NCBI GenBank assembly: GCA_022457155.1
Contig: JAJGOT010000922.1
Span: forward strand, 1-64,000
DNA from: Cladopsammia gracilis
Taxonomy: Eukaryota; Cnidaria; Anthozoa; Scleractinia; Dendrophylliidae
DNA: 64,000 nt
Direction of reading: 5' to 3'
The position numbers and the translations under genes were made by a program. Of the stretch, positions 53,101 to 59,511 are shown one piece after another. Position 1 is the stretch's first letter; each line of letters begins with the position of its first letter. The notes under the pieces are model-generated. The model ran no database searches, had not been told where the DNA came from, and saw nothing but the letters and a program-made list of their open reading frames with translations.

Positions 53101-55884
53101 AAGAGATGAACGAAATTCAGACACAATTTATTATCTATGCCTATAAATGCCTAAGACTATTTACCCACAATGCGATGCTACAATTTATTACAAGGTGGGT
53201 CCTTAAACACATCCTCCAAGTCTGAGTAAATCCTTCAATGATCAAATTAATACAATATTATTCCAACTTTTTAGTCTGGAAGAAATCGTAAGAGGGAACT
53301 TTAAAATGAAAGCTATTGAGTTGTACTTTCCTGTGGTTATATTCGTCTTTCAGTTTTTATCTAGTCGGAATTGTAGCCAATTTTTTAGAGTTTTCAACTT
53401 TAGTAGTCTAAGAAGCTACATGTACAGTTAAGGGCAAATAAAACAAAATGAAGAAAAAATCTGAGAATTCAAGACAGTGACAGTTTACAACTAACAACGG
53501 TTTCAAGAGATTCTAAGACAAATGAACACTTTGACCAAGAGGAACAATACATTGAAATTTTGCTCGTAACAAAAACTATGGAAACCATCAACAATCACCA
53601 ATCTAATGAGCTAAAGAACTTTCCACCAGCAAATTTTTGTGGTAATTAAAATTTAGCTGTAACACAGGTTCAGTAGTGAGAGCCTGATTGTACACTGTTA
53701 TTATCACTATTTACTCCACATCTCAAACACCCCATTTTCATTTTAATTCCACGATAGCAGTACAGCTGTATTTTGTTATTTGAATTCTGAGAAACACATA
53801 CAACTGAAAAGGGACTAACACTCACCCCAATGAAACTCATTGTTCTAAAATCCCTTGAGTCGACTTAACACTCAATCAGCCTGATCTCAGCATTTTTTTT
53901 TTCTGTATTAATGTAATGTTATTATATACAGACAAAAAAGAACATGACTGATTTACATAAAATGGAATTGACTCAATTGTTTGGCAGAACTCTTTCTAGA
54001 TCCAAAGCAAGGTTAAGGTTGTATATTCTAGAATTAACCCACAGTCCGTGTGTCCATCACTAAATATTTGTAAGAGAATGAAAACTTGCAGAATGAACTT
54101 AATATAAAAATATAATTCACAACCACAATTCTTGTTCTAGTATCCAAAGTAATAATACAGAACACGGGTTGTATATTTCTCTTTCTCGTGTCGGTTTCAG
54201 TCCAGGCGTGATGAAATAAAACCATAAGGTAAATCATCGTGAAAGTCTCGACTGCATCCAAATTTTAGGTTTATAACGTTCTGCCTTTATAAAATAATTT
54301 TTTCTTGAGATCTGACGCAAGATGTTATGCTATTTTTTCAAGGTCAAGTTAAAAAGCTCCATATCTGTGGGAAGGGGAAATCAAAAGATTTCGAAAAGAA
54401 ATTCAAATCATACGTGAAAATGGAACTCGTGCTCCGTTTGTTTACGAAAGGCCCGAGTGTTTTCTTCTTGGCATGACCATGTTTTTATCTCTTTTTCGCT
54501 TAAAACTACTATGCATAAGCTTATATGTAAAGATTCGTAGGCAACCACAACAAAAAATCGCAGTCAGGTGTCAACTCGAGGTCATGAAATAGATTAAGGT
54601 TTAGAAAAATAAATTCAAGCCAAACCCCGACTTTTGAAGCGCTGTACGGAAGAAAAAAGCCGGCAAAATATCATAAACTTATATAATTGCGGTTTCTTCA
54701 ATTCAACGGCGCATTCGAATTCCATATGAAAGATTCTTACGACTGTACTAAACGTAAGCTAAATCAATTTCAGGCTAGGAAAGGTTTTGATCTTCGTCTC
54801 AAAGAGACAAAAAACTTTCCAATGGCAGTAGGAAATTTCCTGTGATCACAAGTCGGTAATAACCTCTCAAAGTCCAACACAAAAACTCTAAGTAAAGGAG
54901 GCCACAGACCTTTCACACGACGAGATCTTTTGTAAACAAAAAATAGACCAATCTTTTACACGCTTGACGTGGAAAAAACCTGGGCTGACCGGACAAATAT
55001 CGGTGAGGATTTCTCCCTTTTAACCGTAAAGATTGTACAAGTGTTGCCGCCACGCTATAAAAAAAGTTGAAATTTAAGTTGATGAGCATTTGTAATGCGA
55101 AAAGCTGGCAACGAAACACGGGAAAATGCTTCGAATGCAAGCCTGGCTTCGTTTCGAATAATACAAAATGAGCATGTTGGGTTCTCTACCGCATAAGCTT
55201 ATATACCGAAATATGAAAAAAAAAACACGAGTATTCCAGGTTGTACATTGAAGAACTTTGATCCGATTAAAAGTAAAAAATGGGCCAAACATCCGCCAAC
55301 TTGTTGGCAAAAAGAATAAATGGCAAGCAAGTACATGATCTCCAACCACAAGTCAAAGCCAGCTTTGTATGTTTTTACCATCGCGAAAAAGACGAAAGAT
55401 ACAAATCCTACCTGCATTTGTGCTTGATATAACTTCATGGGTCCTAATGAAACTTCCTTTTTCTCATTCTGTAAGAAAAATATCCAGACAGAAAGATATC
55501 AACGGATTGCGAGTAAGAAGGAACAAATTTCGACGAAAATGTCCGTAGAACAGCTTTTAATAGCTAACAGAAAGTCGACCACCGAGGGCAAACGGGAAAA
55601 TAACAGCCTTTTACCTTAGTATCCATAGTCCTCGGGTCGTACGTTTGCGTTTCTGCTTCGATAGAACTGCCTCGGTGTGAATTTTGCCCCTTTTTGTTAA
55701 TTCCACGATTGCGAGAAGAAGAAGAAGTAGAAATATGCGAACCAGAGTCGGAACTTGTACGAATATGGCCGACAATCTCACTTGGTGATGATGGTCGTGG
55801 TCTGGGGCTTGATCCTTCGCGAATTTCGTCTCTACAATAAAATACTCCAGATTGTGAGACGTGTATGCTAGGAGCACAGCCCAT
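17923..55884 (-). CDS. PDE8: cAMP-specific 3',5'-cyclic phosphodiesterase 8 (26 coding exons)
   Basis: High-affinity cAMP hydrolase, whole gene span. The joined exons encode about 900 residues (human PDE8A about 830, PDE8B about 885). Residues 1-8 are MGCAPSIH, as in vertebrate PDE8, with Gly2/Cys3 suited to myristoylation and palmitoylation. Residues ~95-240 are a receiver-like domain that keeps an acceptor-type Asp (D159). Residues ~240-350 are a PAS domain, and RRHS (403-406) matches the PKA site of PDE8A. The catalytic domain spans ~530-845. It has H579 (YHN), HDVDHPG at 619-625 with N628, the metal Asp D756 in KCADI, the invariant Gln Q808 (SQ before VWFIDYF) and the clamp Phe F811. The C-terminal 50 residues are Ser/Thr/Gly-rich. 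Every junction uses GT/AG with matching phase. Family and PDE8 assignment rest on recognised PDE8A/B sequence; regulation by PKA is inferred from the family. Confidence 0.96.
18735..18945. mobile_element. GAGCGGTTTTCAATGG-type short element (copy B)
   Basis: Copy of the 2085-2300 element within the second duplicated block. It differs from copy A by an internal deletion and insertion. It lies in the last PDE8 intron. Confidence 0.5.
19119..19195 (-). CDS. PDE8: PDE8 exon 25
   Basis: A 77 bp exon reading (A)[20 protein letters not shown] followed by AAEDW, matching [20 protein letters not shown] of PDE8B. The donor is gtaagt. Reading through it would add about 34 unrelated residues to a TAG at 19014. 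Only 6 bp separate this exon from the edge of the duplicated block. Confidence 0.92.
19293..19341 (-). CDS. PDE8: PDE8 exon 24
   Basis: A 49 bp exon reading [16 protein letters not shown] plus one base, matching ISFIDYFITDMFDAWD of vertebrate PDE8. Acceptor ttccag, donor gtacgt. Confidence 0.95.
19895..21030. repeat. Tandem satellite, ~106 bp period, in PDE8 intron 23
   Basis: About ten units. GAGTCTGTGGATGAA recurs at 19971, 20114, 20220, 20326, 20425, 20531, 20637, 20743, 20849 and 20948, so the period is 106 bp with two 99 bp variants and one longer unit. A unit also has CCATTCAAATGAAAGCTACT and AGCAGTACTTTCC. Diverged single units appear elsewhere in PDE8 introns (about 28370-28480, 34140-34470, 36700-36870, 49310-49390, 53270-53340). 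Confidence 0.95.
21036..21116 (-). CDS. PDE8: PDE8 exon 23 (invariant Gln)
   Basis: 27 codons: [20 protein letters not shown] followed by CNVPRSQ. The final Gln (Q808) is the purine-selective invariant glutamine. The exon sits at the very edge of a tandem satellite array in intron 23. Confidence 0.97.
21235..21518. mobile_element. Foldback MITE, TIR AGAGCAGTTTTCAATTGAGT
   Basis: Ends AGAGCAGTTTTCAATTGAGT and its exact complement. The interior has repeated CCAATCA and AAACCAAAACCAAAG motifs in both orientations. It is related to 2085, 13964 and 18735. It lies in PDE8 intron 22. Confidence 0.82.
21824..22037. mobile_element. AAGGGACACT MITE, copy 1
   Basis: Inverted ends AAGGGACACTCTCCCG and CGGGACAGTGTCCCTT. 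The interior is shared with 23444-23653. A truncated third copy (AGAATC-like TCTTTTTATCCAGTTAAG onward) sits at about 21519-21603. Confidence 0.8.
23222..23756. mobile_element. Foldback element with ~55 bp TIR and tRNA-like interior
   Basis: Left AAATCATACCGTCCAGAAGG... and right ...CCTTCTGGACTGTATGATTT are long inverted repeats. The inside holds a tRNA-like B box (minus-strand GGTTCAATCC near 23353) and the AAGGGACACT MITE as a later insertion. Confidence 0.72.
23444..23653. mobile_element. AAGGGACACT MITE, copy 2 (nested)
   Basis: Direct copy of 21824-22037 inserted in the 23222-23756 foldback, with TTA/TAA flanks. It lies in PDE8 intron 22. Confidence 0.8.
24347..24526 (-). CDS. PDE8: PDE8 exon 22 (metal Asp)
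   Basis: 60 codons. A Ser/Thr-rich start ([13 protein letters not shown]) is followed by [20 protein letters not shown] and EYFSQ. D756 in KCADI is the catalytic metal ligand. Acceptor ttcacag, donor gtgtgg. Confidence 0.97.
24784..25131. mobile_element. TWA-flanked foldback MITE, right arm shortened
   Basis: Ends AGGCGCCTATCACCCCTAGA and GGGGTGATAGGCACT with TTA flanks. It is homologous to 43398-43861 but lacks much of the right arm. It lies in intron 21. Confidence 0.8.
25409..25996. mobile_element. Large foldback AAGGGAACCTCCATTGT with nested element
   Basis: The outer arms pair from AAGGGAACCTCCATTGT to its complement at 25977-25993 and continue inward (TTAAATTTCCCGCGCGTCGCC against GGCGGCGCACGGGAAATTT). 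A second foldback (25614-25789) sits near its centre. It lies in intron 21. Confidence 0.82.
25614..25789. mobile_element. Nested foldback TAGGCCATTTGCACGATG
   Basis: Perfectly opposed ends TAGGCCATTTGCACGATG and CATCGTGCAAATGGCCTA. The arms continue through ACTACAACTACCAGAATCC. It is inserted in the loop region of 25409-25996. Confidence 0.8.
26072..26213 (-). CDS. PDE8: PDE8 exon 21
   Basis: Reads (M)[33 protein letters not shown], then [12 protein letters not shown]. The first part is strongly conserved. The RRTSS stretch replaces the variable loop of vertebrate PDE8 and resembles a PKA target. Confidence 0.97.
26719..26780. repeat. Perfect hairpin, 28 bp arms and 6 nt loop
   Basis: GGTGTCCAATTACAGCTATC... 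at 26719-26746 is exactly complementary to 26753-26780. GCGCGC-rich flanks (about 26704 and 26790) are also inverted. It lies in intron 20 of PDE8. Confidence 0.9.
27418..27635 (-). CDS. PDE8: PDE8 exon 20 (metal-binding signature)
   Basis: 72 codons plus 2 bases. It contains the PDEase signature [10 protein letters not shown] (pattern HDxxHxxxxN), then [16 protein letters not shown] and [10 protein letters not shown]. All are diagnostic of class I PDEs and closest to PDE8. It is the longest internal exon. Confidence 0.98.
27829..27933 (-). CDS. PDE8: PDE8 exon 19 (catalytic His)
   Basis: 35 codons including [17 protein letters not shown]579 is the expected general acid and the second His belongs to the metal site. 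Phase 0 both sides. Confidence 0.97.
28137..28300 (-). mobile_element. tRNA-like SINE (second family)
   Basis: The minus strand reads TGGCTCAAGCGGTAGAGCGA (A box) and GGTTCGAATCCC (B box, 28211-28222) with tRNA-like arms, followed by an unrelated 3' body. A functional tRNA is unlikely because the acceptor stem does not pair properly. It lies in intron 18. Confidence 0.65.
28617..28710 (-). CDS. PDE8: PDE8 exon 18
   Basis: Reads (R)[19 protein letters not shown] followed by [12 protein letters not shown], matching [20 protein letters not shown] of PDE8B. Donor gtaagt. Confidence 0.95.
28760..29092 (-). mobile_element. tRNA-derived SINE with expanded head minisatellite
   Basis: Body shared with 8960-9226. 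The head region (about 28970-29085) is replaced by four to five copies of a ~24 bp unit GCTAACCACTACACCACCAC, apparently grown from the A-box segment. The B box is lost, so it is probably inactive. It lies in PDE8 intron 17. Confidence 0.75.
29600..30960 (+). mobile_element. 5'-truncated non-LTR retrotransposon (CR1/Jockey-type) with RT fragment
   Basis: A reading frame (about 29610-30329, one disruption near 29660) holds the C-terminal half of a reverse transcriptase: LGVPQG at ~29735, the catalytic YADDT, then KYLGLTLD and a C-terminal QPLLE..W segment. The 3' end has AATAAAG and a TCTG/TCTA microsatellite tail. It is inserted antisense in PDE8 intron 17. It has no 5' half, so it is inactive. 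Confidence 0.88.
30945..31000. repeat. (TCTA)n/(TCTG)n microsatellite at the LINE 3' end
   Basis: Pure tetranucleotide run following the LINE polyA-signal region, as is common for this class. A related TATCTATCTGTCT tail occurs at about 53048-53068, marking another LINE 3' remnant. Confidence 0.9.
31246..31387 (-). CDS. PDE8: PDE8 exon 17
   Basis: A 142 bp exon reading (S)[17 protein letters not shown], then APPEVIAAM and a [14 protein letters not shown] block. The last part is the start of the PDE catalytic fold (WDFDIFELEAATHNR). Acceptor gacag, donor gttagt. Confidence 0.95.
31685..32103. mobile_element. Harbinger-type MITE, 419 bp, copy 2
   Basis: Reverse-orientation copy of 7075-7493, exactly the same length and highly similar, flanked by TTA on both sides. 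It lies in PDE8 intron 16. Confidence 0.85.
32107..33637. repeat. Intron 16 with tandem ~140 bp duplication and poly-G
   Basis: A unit starting GGAAAAGACAAAATTGTTCA occurs at about 32858 and 32999, each ending in a long poly-G tract (about 32955 and 33094). A third shorter poly-G is near 33191. No coding sequence. Confidence 0.8.
33638..33677 (-). CDS. PDE8: PDE8 exon 16 (short linker)
   Basis: A 40 bp exon reading [13 protein letters not shown] plus one base, in the place of GLRRLSGNEYVL in PDE8A. RRRPS is another basophilic-kinase-like site. It was found by splice sites (tttcag / gtatga) and phase. Confidence 0.82.
34602..34694 (-). CDS. PDE8: PDE8 exon 15
   Basis: 31 codons starting [12 protein letters not shown] and ending [11 protein letters not shown], matching EILRTTELYSP...DLVGGLMSD. 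Acceptor ttgtag, donor gtaagc. Confidence 0.95.
35712..35783 (-). CDS. PDE8: PDE8 exon 14
   Basis: 24 codons: [20 protein letters not shown] followed by DRVL, nearly the same as INIINAAQENSP...EALDRVL of PDE8B. Phase 0 both sides. Confidence 0.96.
36015..36260. mobile_element. Possible Penelope-like element remnant
   Basis: Contains ACTTGAAAATGACCGTTGAA then CAGTCGAAACGTCGTCG. This layout is like the degenerate hammerhead region near the ends of Penelope-like elements. It is bounded by an inverted repeat (ACTATAAAAGTTAACGCTAA at 36043 and its near complement at ~36224). It lies in intron 13. No reverse transcriptase is left. Confidence 0.35.
36518..36579 (-). CDS. PDE8: PDE8 exon 13 (PKA-type site)
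   Basis: Reads (G)[24 protein letters not shown] matches the PKA phosphorylation motif of PDE8A, and IEAPITKV is a conserved PDE8 block. Acceptor ttttag, donor gtaagt. Confidence 0.94.
36870..38140. repeat. GAACGGCTAA-rich flanking repeats
   Basis: Many degenerate GAACGGCTGAA / AATGGCTAAATGG repeats at 36870-37075 and again at 37880-38140 enclose an unrelated ~800 bp segment. The enclosed ORFs (e.g. 37065-37493 minus) resemble nothing I know. It lies in intron 12. Confidence 0.6.
38614..38668 (-). CDS. PDE8: PDE8 exon 12 (linker)
   Basis: A 55 bp linker exon reading [18 protein letters not shown] plus one base. It has no strong homology of its own. It is supported by phase (0 in, 1 out) and good splice sites (ttttag / gtatgt), and it fits between two firmly identified exons. 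It could be alternatively used. Confidence 0.72.
38730..39155. repeat. Interspersed repeat, AACAAGAGGCTCC family, copy 1
   Basis: A direct homologue of 57752-58156. Both begin AACAAGAGGCTCC and end near CGC(G)CATGAGTAA, with GGAAGTGAGAGTAGC inside. It lies in intron 11. Confidence 0.8.
39263..39356 (-). CDS. PDE8: PDE8 exon 11
   Basis: A 94 bp exon reading (G)[19 protein letters not shown]... to NIAS. It is the last PAS strand (GGKIRHYVS in PDE8A) followed by linker. Donor gtaagt. Confidence 0.88.
39446..39534 (-). CDS. PDE8: PDE8 exon 10 (PAS beta strands)
   Basis: Reads [16 protein letters not shown], then [14 protein letters not shown], matching EWQGIYYAKKKNGD...QNVKIIPVIGQGG. It ends in a split Gly codon that is completed by exon 11. 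Confidence 0.94.
40127..40561. mobile_element. pogo/Tigger-like nonautonomous element
   Basis: Begins CAGTGGAACCCCG and ends CGGGATTCCACTCCTG with TA on both sides, as expected of the pogo branch of Tc1/mariner. Internal repeats of CCCCGTTAAT. It lies in intron 9. Confidence 0.75.
40566..40872. mobile_element. Nested foldback
   Basis: Outer arms ATTCAATAAAGGTTGCTTTG and complement; inner arms CCAATTTCGATAT (40678) and ATATCGAAATTGG, closing on AGGCTTAGGGGAAT and its complement. It is adjacent to the pogo-like element. Confidence 0.8.
41070..41117 (-). CDS. PDE8: PDE8 exon 9
   Basis: A 48 bp exon (16 codons) reading [16 protein letters not shown], equivalent to the DLLDTINSCIRIGKEW helix of the PAS domain. 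Acceptor gtttag, donor gtgaga. Confidence 0.88.
41583..41681 (-). CDS. PDE8: PDE8 exon 8 (PAS core)
   Basis: 33 codons beginning [20 protein letters not shown], the classic PAS signature. Phase 0 both sides; acceptor cttcag, donor gtgagt. Confidence 0.96.
42116..42292 (-). CDS. PDE8: PDE8 exon 7 (receiver end, PAS start)
   Basis: 59 codons: [20 protein letters not shown], then [11 protein letters not shown] and an AIEN..DAVEITS segment that opens the PAS domain. The match to PDE8A/B is close throughout. Acceptor ctgtag, donor gtagag. Confidence 0.96.
42802..42856 (-). CDS. PDE8: PDE8 exon 6
   Basis: A 55 bp exon reading (S)[18 protein letters not shown], matching the PDE8B segment SVLPLLHAGFNR. 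Donor gtaagag after AGG restores phase 0. It follows the ~6 kb fifth intron. Confidence 0.9.
43398..43861. mobile_element. Long-arm foldback MITE (464 bp)
   Basis: Full version of 24784-25131. The arms pair over about 150 bp (AGTGCCTATCACCCCTAGA inward to AGATGACGTCAAC). It lies in intron 5. Confidence 0.82.
44036..44382. mobile_element. Foldback element, GGCGTACGGACCGAGC family, copy 2
   Basis: Same layout as 12423-12757. The outer palindrome ACTTATTGACTGAGT / ACTCAGTCAATAAGT is perfect here. It lies in PDE8 intron 5. Confidence 0.78.
45729..48478. mobile_element. 2.75 kb foldback element with ACATAG/CTATGT arrays
   Basis: Left end ACCCTTGTAGAACAAGACAT and right end ...GTCTGATTCTACAAGGGAT are inverted repeats. 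Both arms (about 45740-46400 and 47890-48470) hold dozens of ACATAGCTTTTACATA / CTATGTAAA units, inverted between arms. The ~1.4 kb core (46450-47870) has no recognised transposase. A minus-strand 71-codon ORF at 46564-46779 is not recognised. It lies in intron 5. Confidence 0.82.
48826..48885 (-). CDS. PDE8: PDE8 exon 5
   Basis: A 60 bp exon reading (R)[19 protein letters not shown], equivalent to RSIRSSKLSENTVIVGVV in PDE8A. Acceptor gatttag, donor gtaaga. The exon lies about 340 bp from the large ACATAG-rich element in the next intron. Confidence 0.9.
49583..49638 (-). CDS. PDE8: PDE8 exon 4
   Basis: A 56 bp exon reading [18 protein letters not shown] plus a split Arg. It corresponds to IIIIDHRNPRQLDAEALCR of PDE8A and retains the Asp at the receiver phospho-acceptor position. 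It was too short for simple ORF detection and was found by motif and splice sites (ccttag / gtactt). Confidence 0.9.
50326..50460 (-). CDS. PDE8: PDE8 exon 3 (receiver-like domain start)
   Basis: 45 codons beginning [13 protein letters not shown] and running to NVQPD. This matches the LLVFTKEDNQ... strand and helix of PDE8A/B. Acceptor ttatag, donor gtaaga. Confidence 0.95.
51273..51560. repeat. Dispersed repeat shared with 38190-38260 and 16035-16110
   Basis: GAAGGGGTGTGCAGAATAAG and GTGACTTTTGATGTAA occur here and as the complement near 38220-38265. The left part (CATGACCTGCATTTCTAAAG) matches 16050-16100. It lies in intron 2. Confidence 0.65.
52100..52260. repeat. CACACGTGAAGATAAC palindromic repeat
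   Basis: GTTATCTTCACACGTGAAGA-type palindromes overlap at about 52144-52186. AT-rich ATATATAC runs flank it. I consider it a short interspersed repeat. It lies in intron 2. Confidence 0.6.
53070..55411. other. Intron 2 remainder
   Basis: Apart from one diverged satellite unit near 53270-53340, nothing recognisable. No additional exon with PDE8 similarity was found here. Confidence 0.5.
55412..55468 (-). CDS. PDE8: PDE8 exon 2
   Basis: A 57 bp exon (19 codons, phase 0 both sides) reading [19 protein letters not shown]. It aligns with the PDE8 segment around VRIGPMRLTQD just before the receiver-like domain. Acceptor cttacag, donor gtagga. Confidence 0.9.
55615..55884 (-). CDS. PDE8: PDE8 exon 1 (start codon, acylation motif)
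   Basis: Encodes residues 1-90. It opens [14 protein letters not shown], almost identical to the start of vertebrate PDE8B, so the start codon is well fixed. The rest is a Ser/Arg-rich disordered linker ending in an EAETQT motif also present in PDE8B. The donor after AAG is gtaaaa and the phase is 0. Confidence 0.95.
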
Positions 55885-56098
55885 TTATAGGGCTTAAAAG
55901 GAAGAACATTCACAGTCAACTTGTCCGCAATTAACAACCGAACTTCCACAAGCACTCAATAAGGTCGGCAAGATATTAGAATTATTCGCCTTTCCCACAT
56001 GCAATTCAAGGTCCCCGAACCAAAAGCGTCAGTCGTCGGCGGCGAAGAAGCATGTGGTACGCTGAAAATACGACTAGCCAACAAAGTTCACACAATCC
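55885..56098. promoter_or_regulatory. Candidate bidirectional promoter of PDE8
   Basis: About 215 bp lie between the PDE8 start codon on the minus strand and an open frame starting at 56099 on the plus strand. It is richer in GC than the surrounding introns and no TATA box is obvious on either strand. Promoter activity is inferred only from position. Confidence 0.35.
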
Positions 56099-56470
56099 AT
56101 GGCCGGTGTTGGATCTCCCGAATCAACCCTTAAAAGAGTTGATTTCTCTGACACTCGGCACAATCGGTCGGATTTGGAAGATTCAACCTTGTTCGCTGAT
56201 AGCTGTTGCTGTTATGGGAACAAACTTTTAGGTCGCTCGTCATGTAACAAGGTCCAATCCCCGTGGAAAGTACTGGATCACATGACCCAAAGAAAATTTG
56301 CTTGGGAATCGGACACATCCGATAGGGACTCTTCGGCAGATGTCGGTACGTCGTCGGCTTCCGATCAAACAGCTGCAGTTGTAATCGACGTATCCCAACC
56401 GACTTTGAGTTGTAACTTTGCGTTTTATTTACTTGCTGGGCGGACGGCGCAAATAAATAATATGGCCTAA
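56099..56470 (+). CDS. Hypothetical divergent ORF or first exon
   Basis: A 123-codon open frame reading away from PDE8. I do not recognise the product. It is Ser/Asp-rich, includes a Cys cluster (DSCCCYGN) and a W/K-rich middle, and has no signal peptide or membrane segment. A strong donor (GTCG then gtacgt at 56346) could end it as a first exon after about 82 residues. The reading past that point looks non-coding. No downstream exon was found before 58 kb. It may instead be PDE8 upstream sequence with a chance ORF. Confidence 0.35.
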   Translation: MAGVGSPESTLKRVDFSDTRHNRSDLEDSTLFADSCCCYGNKLLGRSSCNKVQSPWKVLDHMTQRKFAWESDTSDRDSSADVGTSSASDQTAAVVIDVSQPTLSCNFAFYLLAGRTAQINNMA

Positions 56471-56479
56471 AATATATTG

Positions 56480-57470
56480 AACGAAATACAAAAGAGCCTG
56501 CTTTTTTCTGCTATAGTCGTAAAAACATTTTAGATCAGAGCTGGCCGACCGACGGAATTATAAATAGTTTACTCTCGGTTAGGCGCGTTTAAGTTACTTT
56601 CGATTTCAGGGTTTGGACATGAAACTCACAAGGAAACAAGCAATGTACACAAAGAGAACTCTTTAGTGGTGACGTCATTCTCAGCACAGATGGCCTGTGC
56701 TGAAAAAGGACAAAAGGTAATTATTCGCTGACAATTTTTTTTTTTCGCGAGAGTCCAGAAGACAATTAAAACTGTCTCAATGTATTTGAACAATATTTGT
56801 CGCCATAAGAAGTGAGAATTTTCGAACGAGAGGTTCATAACATTCTAGGTTTCGTTGATATATAACGTACGCATGAACCGTGTTTCATCCATGGGTAAAC
56901 TTTTAAGGTAAACCTCTTTAATTTTTTTTTTTTTTTCATTTTTATTTCTTTCCGGATCTTCTCATGCGCTTATTTCAACCCGTTCGTCCCCAGGGCCGTA
57001 GTCAGATTTTCATAATTGATATGCGAGGCAAAAGATTATGAAGATTGTCAAGTTTGCTGAAGAAGATGAGGGGAGGTTATTGAACGGGGCCTCCGCGGTG
57101 GGACTTTTACCTGCCAGCAGTAGCGGACACCCCCAGTTAGGCGAGCGCGATAAGGGAGCGTGGAACGCGAGCGAGCTCGGAGCGTCGAGCGACTCGCGCT
57201 CTGCGCGCGCTCGTCTCGAAAATGCTTAAAAAACGACGCCTCTTCTGCAGGTTACTTGACCAGAGAAATCGGTTCGCTTTTCAGTTTTTGTGGATGTACA
57301 GTAAAGCCAGATCTTTGGCGAAAAATGTCAGAAAATAAAGGAGAACTAGAGCAATTTATTTGAAAAATGCCTGATATTTTTTCAAAAACTAAGAAAAACT
57401 AACTGGGGGGAAAAAACCTTCCGCTGTATCTGTGCTGAAAGAGGCCACGATTATATATATATACCGTAAT
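56480..57470. other. Upstream intergenic tract
   Basis: AT-rich, with a short GC-rich island at about 57120-57230 made of GCGAGCG-type words. A 63-codon ORF at 57038-57229 crosses it and is probably not a gene. Confidence 0.4.
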
Positions 57471-57473
57471 TTC

Positions 57474-57713
57474 TCGATTAAACGCCGGGCCCCGAATAAA
57501 CGCCGGGTATAATAGAGGAAGCCCCTCAAACGTTTATTTGTGGTATAATAAACTTAAGATTTAAGGGCAAGATACACGGCCGCCAAGAAAAACGAATAAT
57601 AACCCGTTCTTAAAAAATGGCGGGCGAGAAAAAACTGCTGATTCAAAGAAACGCCGGGTCCACTAGGCCAAGTTTGAAATAAACGCCGGGGGCGTTTAAT
57701 TGAGAAAATACGG
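57474..57713. mobile_element. TA-flanked MITE, CCGTAATTTCTCGATTAAAC, copy 1
   Basis: Ends CCGTAATTTCTCGATTAAAC and GTTTAATTGAGAAAATACGG with TA on both sides. Several AAACGCCGGG repeats inside. An inverted copy lies at 61783-62043. Confidence 0.85.
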
Positions 57714-57751
57714 TATTGCATTAATGCTATGCAAAAAAGGTTAAAAAAAAA

Positions 57752-58156
57752 ACAAGAGGCTCCTAGCAGCCTATACTCATGCGTATGCGTAAGTTAGTTT
57801 TATGATATATTTTAAACACGATAAGTAGATGTCCGACATGGCGAAGAGTACTCCTTTCATTCAGTCAGCGCTCCTGCAAACCACATTGTTTACTATTGAT
57901 TGTTTTGGAAATGAAGGCTGTACCACAATGGAAGGAATGATTCTTCTAAGACTTATATATACCAAACATGAACATTGTTAATGTAAGTAGGGTTGTAGGA
58001 GAGGCTATCGTGACACAAGAGTAACGCTCTTTTACCGGAAGTGAGAGTAGCCGGAAGTCACTAAACAGGAAGTGTAGTGGCAAAGCTATGAACCGGAAGT
58101 GTACAATTTAAAATATGCGTATGCAAAATCGTGACATGCCGCTACGCGCATGAGTA
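57752..58156. repeat. Interspersed repeat, AACAAGAGGCTCC family, copy 2
   Basis: Second copy of the family at 38730-39155. It is richer in CCGGAAGT repeats. No ORF. Confidence 0.8.
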
Positions 58157-58846
58157 AAAACTGTAGTGAGTACACAGTAGCTGATCTATGATCCTGGTGC
58201 AATTAAACTTGATTGACAGCGGTACCTCTGAGGCCGTCCGCTGGGTGCCAGAGACTTTTCTCGCGCTCTCATGTCTCTCATTTTACGTGATGTTTCTTAT
58301 ATTTTCGCTGCTCGTTGCTGGCCTCCTGGCGGCCTGAACTAGTTCGTCAAGAAAGCGTCCCGCGATAGGTCCTCTAGTACCCAGGTTTTTGAAGCCGCTA
58401 ATGCTGGTATATACATCTTTTGAAACCAACCAAACACTAAATTTGTCTTTGTCCCATGAGAACTGACGAACTTTACTGACACGGCCTGCATGAAACTTTT
58501 AGTTACTGCAGCTACAACAATGTGGCAGTAATCCTTTATCATGATGGGATCGACACACAGGAGGTAAATTACACAAGAAAAACAAAGGAAATAAAGTAAA
58601 CTCTAAAAACTTAAAACAAATGAAAATAGGTTGCTTGTTCAAGAATTATGATGAGATGGAATCCGGTAAATGATCTTACTCAAGTCCCTTGGTCAGTTAT
58701 TGATGGAATTGAAAATATCGATGATGCTGTTTTCCTGTGGGAACGGCTGTTCTCTGACATAGCAAACGAACATGCTCCTCTGAAGGTTAAGCGTGCTAAA
58801 GGAAGCAAAACCCCATAGGTAACATCTAAACTTGCTGAAATGAAAC

Positions 58847-59249
58847 CCCATGGGGGTTACTCCCTAAAATGGGCTATATGAGGATGCTCCGCCCGAGAGG
58901 GGTACGTTTTTGAGGCTGGAGGTATATGAAAGGGTAGCCGGGGATTTCACGAGCTGAAGTATATGAAAGGGTAGGGATTTCACGAAGAATAGGAAAGCGT
59001 AGGGAAAACACGAGTTGAAGTACAAAAAAGCGTAGGGAAAACTGCTATTTAAGAATTTTAAAAAGCGCCTTTCAAATATATCAAACGGACGCACGTAAAG
59101 GCTATATTGAAGGGGTGCCATTTTCAATGAAAGGTATATGAAAGGGGTACCTTTACTGTCAAAAACGGTATATGAAAGGGTAAGGGTTTGGACCTTTGGG
59201 CGGAGCATTCCCGTAACAAAAACTTTGTTGAGTACCCCCCCCCCCCCGG
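58847..59249. mobile_element. hAT-like nonautonomous insertion in the LINE
   Basis: 403 bp flanked by an 8 bp duplication AATGAAAC (58839-58846 and 59250-59257). It begins CCCATGGGGG and ends in a poly-C run plus GG. Internal repeats of TATATGAAAGGGTA. Confidence 0.78.
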
Positions 59250-59511
59250 AATGAAACGAGATAAAGACTATCACTTTAGGGAGGCACGCGCATCCAATAG
59301 TATACTTACCAATGGAAAATGCACAGGAAGTTGCGGAATTATATAAATCATAATGAAAAGAATCTGAAATCGAAGTATTTCTGTCGAATGATTGAAGACG
59401 CAAAGGGTGATTGCAGCGAAATGTGCATGGCGGGCAATGAAACAAGTGCTTCCCGATGCTAAAGATCCATCTTTGAAAATGGAAAGTGTCACACTGGAAA
59501 CCTATCTGTCG

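Noticed and set aside
58864..59445. 193-codon minus-strand ORF
   Set aside because: It crosses the hAT-like insertion (tandem TATATGAAAGGG units) and antisense LINE sequence.
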